Source of the DNA: Pseudomonas grandcourensis
Lineage (GTDB): Bacteria > Pseudomonadota > Gammaproteobacteria > Pseudomonadales > Pseudomonadaceae
DNA length: 64,000 bases
Reading direction: 5' to 3'
Assembly (NCBI RefSeq): GCF_039909015.1
Contig: NZ_CP150919.1
Location: 1,836,501 to 1,900,500, forward strand
The notes under the pieces: model-generated
Database searches by the model: none
What the model was told of the DNA's origin: nothing
Seen by the model: the letters and a program-made list of their open reading frames with translations, nothing else
Made by a program: the position numbers and the translations under genes
Part shown: piece by piece, positions 1 to 8,743 of the stretch
How the letters are laid out: every line of letters begins with the position of its first letter
Position numbering within the stretch: the stretch's first letter is position 1

Positions 1-779
1 ATTGCGTTATGGGTTTTCAACCAGCCCAGGCCCGCTTCAGTGGTGGTCAGCGGCTTGTATTCGCAACCGACCCAGCCCTGGTAACCGATGCGGTCCAGGT
101 GTTCGAACAGGAAGCGGTAGTTGATTTCACCGGTACCTGGTTCGTTGCGCCCCGGGTTGTCCGCGAGCTGCACGTGGTTGATCTCGCCCAGGTGCGATTG
201 CAGGGTGCGGGCCAGATCGCCTTCCATGATTTGCATGTGGTAGATGTCGTATTGCAGGAACAGGTTGGCGCTGCCGACCTGCTCGCGAATCGACAGGGCT
301 TGCGCCGTGTTGTTCAGGTAGAAACCCGGAATGTCACGGGTGTTGATCGCTTCCATCACCAGCTTGATACCCGCCGCTTGCAGCTTGTCGGCCGCGTACT
401 TGAGGTTGGCGACGAAGGTTTTCTCCACGGTGGCATCGTCAAAGCCCTGCGGACGTATACCGGCCAGGCAGTTGACCTGGGTGTTGCCCAGCACTTGCGC
501 GTAAGCGATGGCCAGGTCGACACCGGCACGGAACTCTTCGACCCGGTCCGGCAGGCACGCGATACCGCGCTCGCCCTTGGCCCAGTCACCGGCCGGCAGG
601 TTGAACAGCACTTGGGTCAGACCGTGGGCGTCGAGCTGGGCCTTGATTTCGGCGGAGCTGAAGTCGTACGGGAACAGGTATTCGACACCACTGAAGCCGG
701 CCTTGGCGGCCGCTTCGAAACGGGCGAGAAAGTCCTGTTCGGTGAACAGCATGGACAGGTTGGCTGCGAAACGCGGCAT
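1..779 (-). CDS. hyi: hydroxypyruvate isomerase (3' end cut by window edge)
   Basis: Interconverts hydroxypyruvate and tartronate semialdehyde, directly downstream of glyoxylate carboligase in the glyoxylate/ureide salvage route. The reading frame starts at the ATG complementary to 777-779 (MPRFAANLSMLF) and stays open to base 1, giving 259 codons. The family is about 260 residues, so only the last codon or stop is missing. It has the AP-endonuclease-2/TIM-barrel pattern of this family, with metal-ligand type stretches such as EAINTRD, QYDIYHMQ and HVQLADNPGR followed by GCEYKP near the C-terminus. It lies 138 bases downstream of gcl on the same strand, with a REPIN between them, and is probably cotranscribed. 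Identification is from family pattern plus context. Confidence 0.93.
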   Translation of the reverse strand, partial: MPRFAANLSMLFTEQDFLARFEAAAKAGFSGVEYLFPYDFSSAEIKAQLDAHGLTQVLFNLPAGDWAKGERGIACLPDRVEEFRAGVDLAIAYAQVLGNTQVNCLAGIRPQGFDDATVEKTFVANLKYAADKLQAAGIKLVMEAINTRDIPGFYLNNTAQALSIREQVGSANLFLQYDIYHMQIMEGDLARTLQSHLGEINHVQLADNPGRNEPGTGEINYRFLFEHLDRIGYQGWVGCEYKPLTTTEAGLGWLKTHNA

Positions 780-810
780 GGTGGTCTCCCGTAAATGTGT
801 GAGTGCCCCC

Positions 811-900
811 TGTAGGAGCGAGCTTGCTCGCGAAAGCGGTGGTTCAGTCAACATCACTGTTGGATGTGAAGCCGCCTTCGCGGGCAAGCCCGCTCCCACA
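811..900. repeat. REPIN (two inverted REP palindromes)
   Basis: Left REP TGTAGGAGCGAGCTTGCTCGCG at 811 and right REP CGCGGGCAAGCCCGCTCCCACA ending at 900 face each other around a spacer of about 40 bases, as in a typical Pseudomonas REPIN. It sits between gcl and hyi, inside a probable transcription unit, so it would form a stable mRNA hairpin there. Confidence 0.9.
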
Positions 901-917
901 GTGGGAGCGATCAGCTA

Positions 918-2693
<1,776 letters not shown>

Positions 2694-2720
2694 GGTTTTG
2701 TGCCTCTTTACGTTTTGTAA

Positions 2721-2730
2721 TTGTATACAA
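2721..2730. promoter_or_regulatory. candidate operator TTGTATACAA (gcl-proximal)
   Basis: Perfect 10-base palindrome TTGTATACAA lying 28 bases upstream of the gcl start codon, in its probable promoter or leader. An identical copy lies 138 bases away. The shape suits a GntR-family dimer; the binding protein is not encoded in this window. Assignment to a regulator is inference. Confidence 0.6.
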
Positions 2731-2858
2731 GTGGCTTTGCGCAGAGTGTATTCACGGCGGACGGCGCAGGTCAATCCATTTTCTCAAGCGCTTGTTTCAT
2801 TCGTCGGAAGCCCGTTCTGCTGTGGCTTTTCGTCGCATGTGGCGCCTTTCGAGAATTA

Positions 2859-2868
2859 TTGTATACAA
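2859..2868. promoter_or_regulatory. candidate operator TTGTATACAA (distal copy)
   Basis: Second exact copy of TTGTATACAA, embedded in the AT-rich context GAATTATTGTATACAAAAAAATAATTC, which extends the dyad imperfectly. It lies between gcl and the divergent GlcG-like gene and could control both. Two identical sites in one 279-base intergenic region are unlikely by chance. Confidence 0.6.
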
Positions 2869-2972
2869 AAAAATAATTCATTGTGTTCTATTTGTTGCAT
2901 CGGGCTGCGACGCAAGCGCGCACTTGTGCCGCAGCCCACCGACTTTCCGAAAAACAAAATGAGGACGGCACC

Positions 2973-3413
2973 ATGAGCGCTTTAACCTTGAAAGTCGCAG
3001 TCAACCTGGTCAACGAGGCCATCACCGCAGGGCGTGCAATCGCTGCGGCACCCTTGACCATTGCGGTACTGGATGCCGGAGGGCATCTGATCACCCTGCA
3101 ACGCGAAGACGGCGCCAGCCTGCTGCGTCCGCACGTCGCCATCGGCAAAGCCTGGGGCGCCATCGCACTGGGCAAGGGTTCACGCCTGCTGGCGCTGGAC
3201 GCCCAGCAACGCCCGGCGTTTATCGCCGCGTTGAACAGCCTGGGGCAGGGCAGCGTCGTGCCGGCACCGGGTGGTGTGCTGGTTCGCGATCAGGACGGGA
3301 ACGTGCTGGGGGCGGTGGGGATCAGCGGCGATCTGTCGGATGTCGACGAGCAGTGCGCGATCAATGCCATCGAGGCGTTGGGGTTGGTGGCGGATGCGGG
3401 GGTGGCGGCTTGA
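2973..3413 (+). CDS. GlcG/HbpS-family heme-binding-like protein
   Basis: A 146-residue protein of the GlcG/HbpS (DUF336) family, with the typical AVLDAGGHLITLQREDGA segment at about residues 30-50, PAPGGV near 100 and the glycine-rich VLGAVGISGD at about 113-122. Members are found beside glycolate and glyoxylate genes and some bind heme; the exact role is unknown. The start ATG at 2973 is preceded by GAGGACGG at 2961-2968. The gene is divergent from gcl and may share the TTGTATACAA sites, which supports a role tied to glyoxylate use. Confidence 0.85.
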   Translation: MSALTLKVAVNLVNEAITAGRAIAAAPLTIAVLDAGGHLITLQREDGASLLRPHVAIGKAWGAIALGKGSRLLALDAQQRPAFIAALNSLGQGSVVPAPGGVLVRDQDGNVLGAVGISGDLSDVDEQCAINAIEALGLVADAGVAA

Positions 3414-3434
3414 TCTGTAGCGCCTGATCTAATG

Positions 3435-3529
3435 CCATCGCGAGCAGGCTCGCTCTTACAAGGATCGATGGTGCTCACATATTTTATGTGCGCCAACAGA
3501 CCCTGTGGGAGCGGGCTTGCCCGCGATTG
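3435..3529. repeat. REPIN upstream of the RAYT gene
   Basis: Left REP ATCGCGAGCAGGCTCGCTCTTACA (from about 3437) and right REP TGTGGGAGCGGGCTTGCCCGCG (from 3504) in inverted orientation. With the REPIN at 4102-4196 it brackets the RAYT transposase gene, the usual arrangement in which the transposase acts on these elements. Confidence 0.9.
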
Positions 3530-3624
3530 CTATCGACGAGACACATCCAGCTAAAAGTCTGCATTACCTTCCAGCATTTCCGGGGCTAGCCTTCTCATGA
3601 CTTCATCATGAGAGTGGCAAGGGA

Positions 3625-4083
3625 ATGCCTTATTCACCTGCTTCACATCGCCTGCGCACGGGGCGCTATGCCGAACCCAATCGAATCTATTTACTGACCA
3701 CCAATACGCTTGGCCGTGAACCGGTTTTTGCCGATCACGCTTTGGGCAGATTGGTGGTGCATCAGTTTCGGCAGGCACAAAGCCTGGGATTGGCAAACTC
3801 ATTGGCTTGGGTTGTCATGCCTGACCATTTCCACTGGTTGGTGGAATTGGAGAAATGCTCACTCAGTAGTCTGATGCGGAAAACCAAGTCACTCACTACT
3901 CGGGAGGTGAACCTTTCCAGTGCCAGGCGCGGGCCACTCTGGCAACAGGGATATCACGATCGAGCACTGAGGCGAGATGAGGATTTGGTGAAGATGGCGC
4001 GGTATGTTGTGGCCAATCCGTTGCGGGCTGGGCTTGTAGAGCGTCTTGGCGAGTATCCGTTGTGGGATGCGATTTGGGTCTGA
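3625..4083 (+). CDS. REP-associated tyrosine transposase (RAYT)
   Basis: A 152-residue Y1 HUH single-strand transposase of the IS200-like RAYT group. The metal-binding HUH motif is H68-F69-H70 in VVMPDHFHWLVEL, and the catalytic tyrosine is Tyr110 in WQQGYHDRALR, followed by the family signature VVANPLRAGLVER (about 128-140). RAYTs nick REP hairpins and are thought to have spread REPINs through Pseudomonas genomes, and usually exist as single vertically inherited genes. REPINs lie immediately on both sides. The ATG at 3625 is preceded by AAGGGA. It is full length with both catalytic motifs present, so probably functional. Confidence 0.93.
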   Translation: MPYSPASHRLRTGRYAEPNRIYLLTTNTLGREPVFADHALGRLVVHQFRQAQSLGLANSLAWVVMPDHFHWLVELEKCSLSSLMRKTKSLTTREVNLSSARRGPLWQQGYHDRALRRDEDLVKMARYVVANPLRAGLVERLGEYPLWDAIWV

Positions 4084-4101
4084 TCCACTCCTGAGTTGCC
4101 A

Positions 4102-4196
4102 CCATCGCGGGCAAGCCCGCTCCCACAGGGATATGTGTCGTTCACAGAATTTGAATTCAACACTGAAAACTGTGGGAGCGGGCTTGCCCGCGATTT
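4102..4196. repeat. REPIN downstream of the RAYT gene
   Basis: Left REP CGCGGGCAAGCCCGCTCCCACA (to about 4128) and right REP TGTGGGAGCGGGCTTGCCCGCG (from about 4171). The two arms are perfect complements, so this is the best-preserved REPIN in the window, and it adjoins the transposase. The second arm ends 14 bases before the tetR stop codon. Confidence 0.9.
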
Positions 4197-4209
4197 GGAT
4201 TCACTCATT

Positions 4210-4818
4210 CTACCGCTCCGGCTCACACCCCTTGAGCACCAACCGGATAATCGTCTGTGCCGCCGCTTCGTAATCTTCTTCATCCAGCCGGGCCTTGCCG
4301 GTGATGGCGGTGATTTGCCAGTCGAAGTCGGCGTAGGTCTGGGTCGCGGCCCAGATGCTGAACATCAGGTGGTTGGGGTCGATGGGGGCAATTTGGCCGC
4401 GGTCGATCCAGGTCTGGATGCACTCGATATTGTGTTTGGCCTGGCCATTGAGCTGTTCGACCAGATCGCTGCTCAGGTGGGGGGCGCCGTGCATGATTTC
4501 GCTGGCGAACACCTTGGAGGCGAAAGGCAGGTCGCGGGAGATGCGGATCTTCGAGCGAATGTAGCCGCTGAGCACTTCACCGGGCTCGCCGTCCGGATTG
4601 AACGGGGTCGAAGCCTGCAGGATGGGCTCGATGATGCTTTCCAGAACCTCGCGGTAGAGGTTTTCCTTGGACTTGAAGTAGTAGTAGACGTTGGGCTTTG
4701 GCAATCCCGCCTTGGCTGCGATGTCGCTGGTTTTGGTCGCAGCGAAGCCTTTGTCGGCGAATTCCTCACTGGCGGCACGCAGGATCAGTTGTTTGTTGCG
4801 CTCGCGGATAGTGCTCAT
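4210..4818 (-). CDS. TetR-family regulator, RutR-like
   Basis: A 202-residue transcription regulator. The N-terminal TetR helix-turn-helix is at about residues 9-55 (TKTSDIAAKAGLPKPNVYYYFKSKE in part). The C-terminal half carries APIDPNHLMFSIWAATQTYADF, which closely resembles E. coli RutR, the uracil/purine-responsive regulator of pyrimidine and purine use. The start at 4816-4818 (MSTIRERNK) fits the family; an upstream in-frame ATG at 4855-4857 would add 13 residues. Given the neighbouring glyoxylate genes, a role in purine or ureide catabolism is plausible, but the ligand is unknown. Confidence 0.87.
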   Translation of the reverse strand: MSTIRERNKQLILRAASEEFADKGFAATKTSDIAAKAGLPKPNVYYYFKSKENLYREVLESIIEPILQASTPFNPDGEPGEVLSGYIRSKIRISRDLPFASKVFASEIMHGAPHLSSDLVEQLNGQAKHNIECIQTWIDRGQIAPIDPNHLMFSIWAATQTYADFDWQITAITGKARLDEEDYEAAAQTIIRLVLKGCEPER

Positions 4819-4952
4819 AAACCGGGTGATTCCTTGCCTGTTCTGGCGGTTGCGCATGGTATCACCGGCCTCGCGCGGCGCTCAAGAATGCACCGAAGGC
4901 TCTTGTGTCGCGCTATGCTGCTGCGCATTCATTGCAGAAGGAAACCCGATTC

Positions 4953-5867
4953 ATGGCAGGAAGCAGTTTGCTGGTGCTGATCGACGACATCGCGGCCGTG
5001 CTGGATGACGTGTCCTTGATGACCCAAATGGCCGCCAAGAAAACCGCCGGCGTACTCGGCGACGACCTGGCACTCAATGCCCAGCAAGTCAGCGGCGTGC
5101 GTGCCGAGCGGGAAATCCCGGTGGTCTGGGCGGTCGCCAAGGGTTCGTTCATCAATAAACTGATCCTGGTGCCGTCGGCGCTGGCGATCAGTGCATTCAT
5201 TCCGTGGCTGGTCACACCGCTGTTGATGGTCGGTGGCGCCTATCTGTGCTTCGAAGGCTTCGAAAAACTCGCCCACAAGTTCCTGCACAGCAAGGCTGAA
5301 GACGTCGCCGAGCATGCGCAGTTGGTCGAGGCCGTGGCCGACCCTGCCACCGACCTGGTGGCGTTCGAGAGGGACAAGATCAAAGGCGCGATCCGTACCG
5401 ATTTCATTCTTTCGGCGGAAATCATCGCCATCACCCTCGGCACCGTGGCCGGCGCTCCATTGACCCAGCAAATCATCGTGCTTTCGGGCATTGCCATTGT
5501 CATGACCGTCGGCGTTTATGGCCTGGTAGCGGGTATCGTCAAGCTCGACGATCTGGGCCTGTGGTTGACCCAAAAGCCTGGGCAGATGGCGAAAAGCATC
5601 GGCGGCGGGATTCTGCGTGCGGCACCGTACATGATGAAAAGCCTGTCGGTGATTGGTACGGCGGCGATGTTTCTGGTGGGCGGCGGGATCCTTACGCACG
5701 GTGTGCCGGTGGTGCATCACTGGATCGAAAGTGTCGGTGCGGCGGCGGGTGGCGGCGGGTTTGTCGTGCCGGTGTTGCTCAATGGCGTGGCGGGGATTGT
5801 CGCAGGGGCGGTGGTGTTGGTTGGCGTGATGGCTGTCAGCAAGATCTGGAAGACGCTGAAGGGCTGA
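4953..5867 (+). CDS. DUF808 inner-membrane protein (YedI family)
   Basis: A 304-residue multi-pass membrane protein. The N-terminus [21 protein letters not shown] and the following [20 protein letters not shown] are near-identical to E. coli YedI (305 residues). Hydrophobic segments occur around residues 60-100, 150-195 and 225-300. Function is unknown. The start at 4953 has AGAAGG 12 bases upstream. It is divergent from the TetR regulator gene. The C-terminal quarter is glycine and valine rich ([20 protein letters not shown]), as in the family. Confidence 0.9.
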   Translation: MAGSSLLVLIDDIAAVLDDVSLMTQMAAKKTAGVLGDDLALNAQQVSGVRAEREIPVVWAVAKGSFINKLILVPSALAISAFIPWLVTPLLMVGGAYLCFEGFEKLAHKFLHSKAEDVAEHAQLVEAVADPATDLVAFERDKIKGAIRTDFILSAEIIAITLGTVAGAPLTQQIIVLSGIAIVMTVGVYGLVAGIVKLDDLGLWLTQKPGQMAKSIGGGILRAAPYMMKSLSVIGTAAMFLVGGGILTHGVPVVHHWIESVGAAAGGGGFVVPVLLNGVAGIVAGAVVLVGVMAVSKIWKTLKG

Positions 5868-5883
5868 AGGCAACACATAACAA

Positions 5884-5909
5884 CTGTGGGAGCGAGCTCG
5901 CTCCCACAG
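5884..5909. repeat. self-palindromic fused REP
   Basis: The 26 bases at 5884-5909 form a perfect palindrome made of CTGTGGGAGCGAG and its exact complement joined with no loop. It looks like two REP half-sites collapsed onto each other. It is followed by TGTTTTTC and lies between the convergent DUF808 and mlaA genes, so it may serve as a terminator for the upstream gene. Confidence 0.8.
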
Positions 5910-5928
5910 TGTTTTTCGGCTGCCTTAT

Positions 5929-6717
5929 TTATTCGGCGATCTGCAACTTGCGCGCTTCGGTGTACACGTAACGCACTTTCTCGTACTCGAATGGCGAGTT
6001 CATCTGGCCATAGCGGAAGTTGGTCTGGTGGCGCTTGTCGATGCCGCGCAGGATCCAGACTTCCGGATGGTTGGAGCTGACTTCGGCGACGTTGAGGAAG
6101 TTGATCGCATTCTCGGCCGTGTAATCCACCGCCAGGCCGCCGGTGTCACGCAGGTTCGACGGACCGAGGATCGGCAGCATGAAGTAAGCGCCGGCCGGTA
6201 CGCCGTAGAAGCCAAGGGTCTGGCCGAAGTCTTCGCTCTGGCGCGGCAGGCCCATGGCGGTGGCCGGGTCCCACAGGCCGGCGATGCCGATGGTGGTGTT
6301 GAGCAGCAGTCGCCCGGTGGTTTCCAGCGAGCGCTGGCCCTTGAGTTGCAGCAGGCTGTTCAACAGGTTCGGCACGTCGCCAAGGTTGTTGAAGAAGTTG
6401 CTGACGCCGGTACGCAGGAAGCTCGGAGTGACGTAGCGGTACCCATTGACCACCGGCAGGAACACCCATTGGTCAAAGCGGTAGTTGAAGTGATAGACGC
6501 GCCGATTCCACTCTTCCAGCGGATCGTAGACGGCCAGCGCGTTGAGCGTCGAACGCTCGAACTCGCGCTGATCCAGGCCCGGGTTGAATTTGAGTTTGCT
6601 CAGCGGCTCCTTGAAGCCATCGCTGTCGACGACCACGGGGGCATTGGCCTTGCTGTTGTCGGCATTGGCGACGCCTGCACAGAGTAACGCTGCGAAAAGC
6701 AGGAGATATTTAGCCAC
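5929..6717 (-). CDS. mlaA: MlaA/VacJ-family phospholipid-trafficking protein
   Basis: A 262-residue outer-membrane protein of the Mla retrograde phospholipid transport system, which removes mislocalised phospholipids from the outer leaflet. Family landmarks are DPLEEWNRRVYHFNYRFDQWV (about 65-85), the NFFNNLGDVPNLLNSLLQLK amphipathic region, GLPRQSEDFGQTLG (about 155-170) and GPSNLRD. The N-terminal signal ends near ANA-DN. Cys13 lies in FAALLCAGV, which lacks a standard lipobox, so it may not be lipidated like E. coli MlaA. The start codon lies 8 bases inside the end of the upstream hydrolase gene, so the two are translationally coupled. mlaBCDEF genes are not in this window. Confidence 0.92.
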   Translation of the reverse strand: MAKYLLLFAALLCAGVANADNSKANAPVVVDSDGFKEPLSKLKFNPGLDQREFERSTLNALAVYDPLEEWNRRVYHFNYRFDQWVFLPVVNGYRYVTPSFLRTGVSNFFNNLGDVPNLLNSLLQLKGQRSLETTGRLLLNTTIGIAGLWDPATAMGLPRQSEDFGQTLGFYGVPAGAYFMLPILGPSNLRDTGGLAVDYTAENAINFLNVAEVSSNHPEVWILRGIDKRHQTNFRYGQMNSPFEYEKVRYVYTEARKLQIAE

Positions 6718-8008
6718 GGAAGAACTCCAGCATGGCGTCGCTGTTGACGCGGTAGTTAATGTTGCCGCAGTGGCCGCCGTACGGGTAAACGGTCAGGCGA
6801 TCACCGAAGGTCTTGCGCAGGAAGCCCAGGTCGCCAGGGCCGAGGATCACGTCATCGGCGTTGTGCATCACAGCGATTTTCGGGCTTTCGTGCAGGTAGT
6901 CCTTCAGCGCATACAGGCTCACCTGGTCAATCAGTTGCAGCAGGCTGCCGCCGTCGGTGCGGGCGCGCCACATCGGGATCACTTGTTCAGTGATGTAGCA
7001 GTCGAAGTCGCATTGCAGCGCACGCTTGAGGAACGGCGTGAGGCTGGTGCCCTCGGTGATCGGGAACTTGGGTGGGGTGATCAGGCCGCGACGGTTGATC
7101 AGGTCCGAAGTGAAGGCAATGTCGGCCGCCGAAAAGCGGAACGAGGTGCCGATCAGCATGGCCATCTGTTCGTTGGTCAGGTGTTGCTTGGACTGCTGGA
7201 AGTCGTAGAGCAGGGCGTCGTTGAGGTCGATGTAGCCCTTCTGCTGGAAGTAGCGGGTCAGTTTGTTCAGTACCAGTTCATAGAACGTGGTGCTGCTGTT
7301 GATGCCCTTGACTTCCGTTTGCACAAGCTTGTCGAGGTTGGTGATCGAGGTGTAGAGGTTGACCGGCGGGTTGAGCAGCAGGACTTTCTTGAAGTTGAAG
7401 CTGCGGCGGGTTTCGTCCAGGTGCGCGACGAAAGCGGCGTCCAGTGCACCCAGGCTGTACCCGGTCAGGTAGTAATCGGTGACCGGCATTTTCGGGTTCT
7501 GTGCCCGTACGGCCTGCATCACCCGGTACAGGTCTTCGGCGTCTTCCTTGGTAACACCCGGCGTGGCGAAGCGTGATGCGGCGCTCATGAAGTCATAGCT
7601 GGTGGGCGATGACAACTGCACCACGTGGTAGCCGGCTTTGTAATAGAGCTTCTTCAGGTATTCGTTCAGGGTGCTGTCATAGCGCGCGCCGGTGCCTGCG
7701 ATCAGGAAAATCAGCGGTGCGGCGTGATCCTGCGTGGCAATACGGTAGTCGAGTTTCTTGACCGCCCAGAAATTGTCCGGCAATTCGAACGCACGTTCCG
7801 GGCGCAAGGTAACGCTACGCACCGTCTGATCGATGTCGTTGTCCAGAGGCAACTCCGGACGCAGGTCCGGCGGCGTGGTCGCGATGGTCGCCTCGAACGG
7901 GTTGGTCAGGGGGTAGCCATAACTGGCGGCGTCAATGTCGACCGCCAGTGCGGACGCACTCAGTATAAGGCTGCCAAACAGGGCAGCGAAGCGCAAGGAA
8001 CGGAGCAT
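6710..8008 (-). CDS. exported alpha/beta hydrolase coupled to mlaA
   Basis: A 432-residue secreted alpha/beta-hydrolase-fold protein with a cleavable signal (MLRSLRFAALFGSLILSASALA). The likely nucleophile is Ser185 in the elbow GYSLG (183-187). Asp385 or Asp386 in MHNADDVI and His413 in GGHCGN are the likely remaining triad residues, and FLIAGTGARYD (about 101-111) gives the oxyanion-hole region. The gene overlaps mlaA by 8 bases, so the enzyme is probably made with MlaA and may act on phospholipids or lysophospholipids at the outer membrane. That role is inference, and the substrate is unknown. Homologues have sometimes been mislabelled as serine/threonine protein kinase. Confidence 0.85.
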   Translation of the reverse strand: MLRSLRFAALFGSLILSASALAVDIDAASYGYPLTNPFEATIATTPPDLRPELPLDNDIDQTVRSVTLRPERAFELPDNFWAVKKLDYRIATQDHAAPLIFLIAGTGARYDSTLNEYLKKLYYKAGYHVVQLSSPTSYDFMSAASRFATPGVTKEDAEDLYRVMQAVRAQNPKMPVTDYYLTGYSLGALDAAFVAHLDETRRSFNFKKVLLLNPPVNLYTSITNLDKLVQTEVKGINSSTTFYELVLNKLTRYFQQKGYIDLNDALLYDFQQSKQHLTNEQMAMLIGTSFRFSAADIAFTSDLINRRGLITPPKFPITEGTSLTPFLKRALQCDFDCYITEQVIPMWRARTDGGSLLQLIDQVSLYALKDYLHESPKIAVMHNADDVILGPGDLGFLRKTFGDRLTVYPYGGHCGNINYRVNSDAMLEFFRG

Positions 8009-8233
8009 GACTAGATCCCTTAGAAGAAGGTGCCGAATGAATTTCGCAGGCTATGACCACCGGATTTGCGCCAAAGTGCCAACCCTCGGCACCAAACAGG
8101 CCTGATTTCGAAGTAATAGTAGCTGGACGATACACTTTGCAGCGATTGAATGACCAGTTAACAGTTGTTATCGCTTGCGAAACCCTTGAGGGCGATTAAG
8201 CTGGCCGCCGTTTTTCGCCAATTGGAGTGTTTC

Positions 8234-8602
8234 ATGTCCCGCCGCCTGCCCGTGATCCTGCTGCTTGTTTTACAGCCTGTCTGGCTGGCCGCCAGTTATG
8301 GCGCACGTTACAGCTTCATGGAGGATGCGCAGTGGGTCGGCATTTGCGTGGATGAAGCGAGTCGTTGGGAATGCCAGGTGCGTTCGAACCTGGGGCTGAT
8401 GATTCACTTCGCAGTCCTTGGATGGGCTGCGTTGGCGGCTGCGATCGTCGGCTTCGTTGTGCCTGGGCGGGCAGGGTGGTTGCTGGCGGTGCTGGCGCTG
8501 GTGTTCGGGTTTCCGGCGCTGGCGTTGTACAACACCACGCTGGCGGTGTTTGCGGTGGTGATAGCGGGGTTGCGGTTGGTTCGGGCTTCCCGGAGCGCCT
8601 GA
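8234..8602 (+). CDS. small inner-membrane protein of unknown function
   Basis: A 122-residue protein with three or four hydrophobic helices (about 5-22, 55-77, 80-95 and 97-115). A soluble loop between the first two (residues 25-52) contains Cys38 and Cys48. I do not recognise the family. The start at 8234 (MSRRLPVILLL) follows TTGGAGTG at 8222-8229, a good ribosome site; the frame is open up to 8165 but that extension has no ribosome site. It is divergent from the hydrolase-mlaA pair. Confidence 0.7.
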   Translation: MSRRLPVILLLVLQPVWLAASYGARYSFMEDAQWVGICVDEASRWECQVRSNLGLMIHFAVLGWAALAAAIVGFVVPGRAGWLLAVLALVFGFPALALYNTTLAVFAVVIAGLRLVRASRSA

Positions 8603-8610
8603 TAGTCCGT

Positions 8611-8720
8611 CATCGCGAGCAAGTCGGATCGCCGCACCGTCGCTCCCACAGTAGATCTTCAGTGAACACAAAATTTGTGTGCGACAAAGATCAATTGTGG
8701 GAGCGAGTTTGCTCGCGATG
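8611..8720. repeat. degenerate REPIN
   Basis: The left REP CATCGCGAGCAAG...CGCTCCCACAG has an altered, enlarged loop (GTCGGATCGCCGCACCGT replaces the usual CTTGCTC centre). The right REP TTGTGGGAGCGAGTTTGCTCGCGATG is normal. It lies between convergent genes. Confidence 0.75.
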
Positions 8721-8743
8721 AGGCCGGTCGGGTCGCTAAAGAG

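Noticed and set aside
2694..2774. Longer gcl start at 2774
   Set aside because: The extra codons run through the TTGTATACAA site and add residues absent from the Gcl family.
4819..4857. Upstream ATG extending the TetR regulator by 13 residues
   Set aside because: The extension ([13 protein letters not shown]) does not resemble TetR N-termini and the internal start fits the family better.
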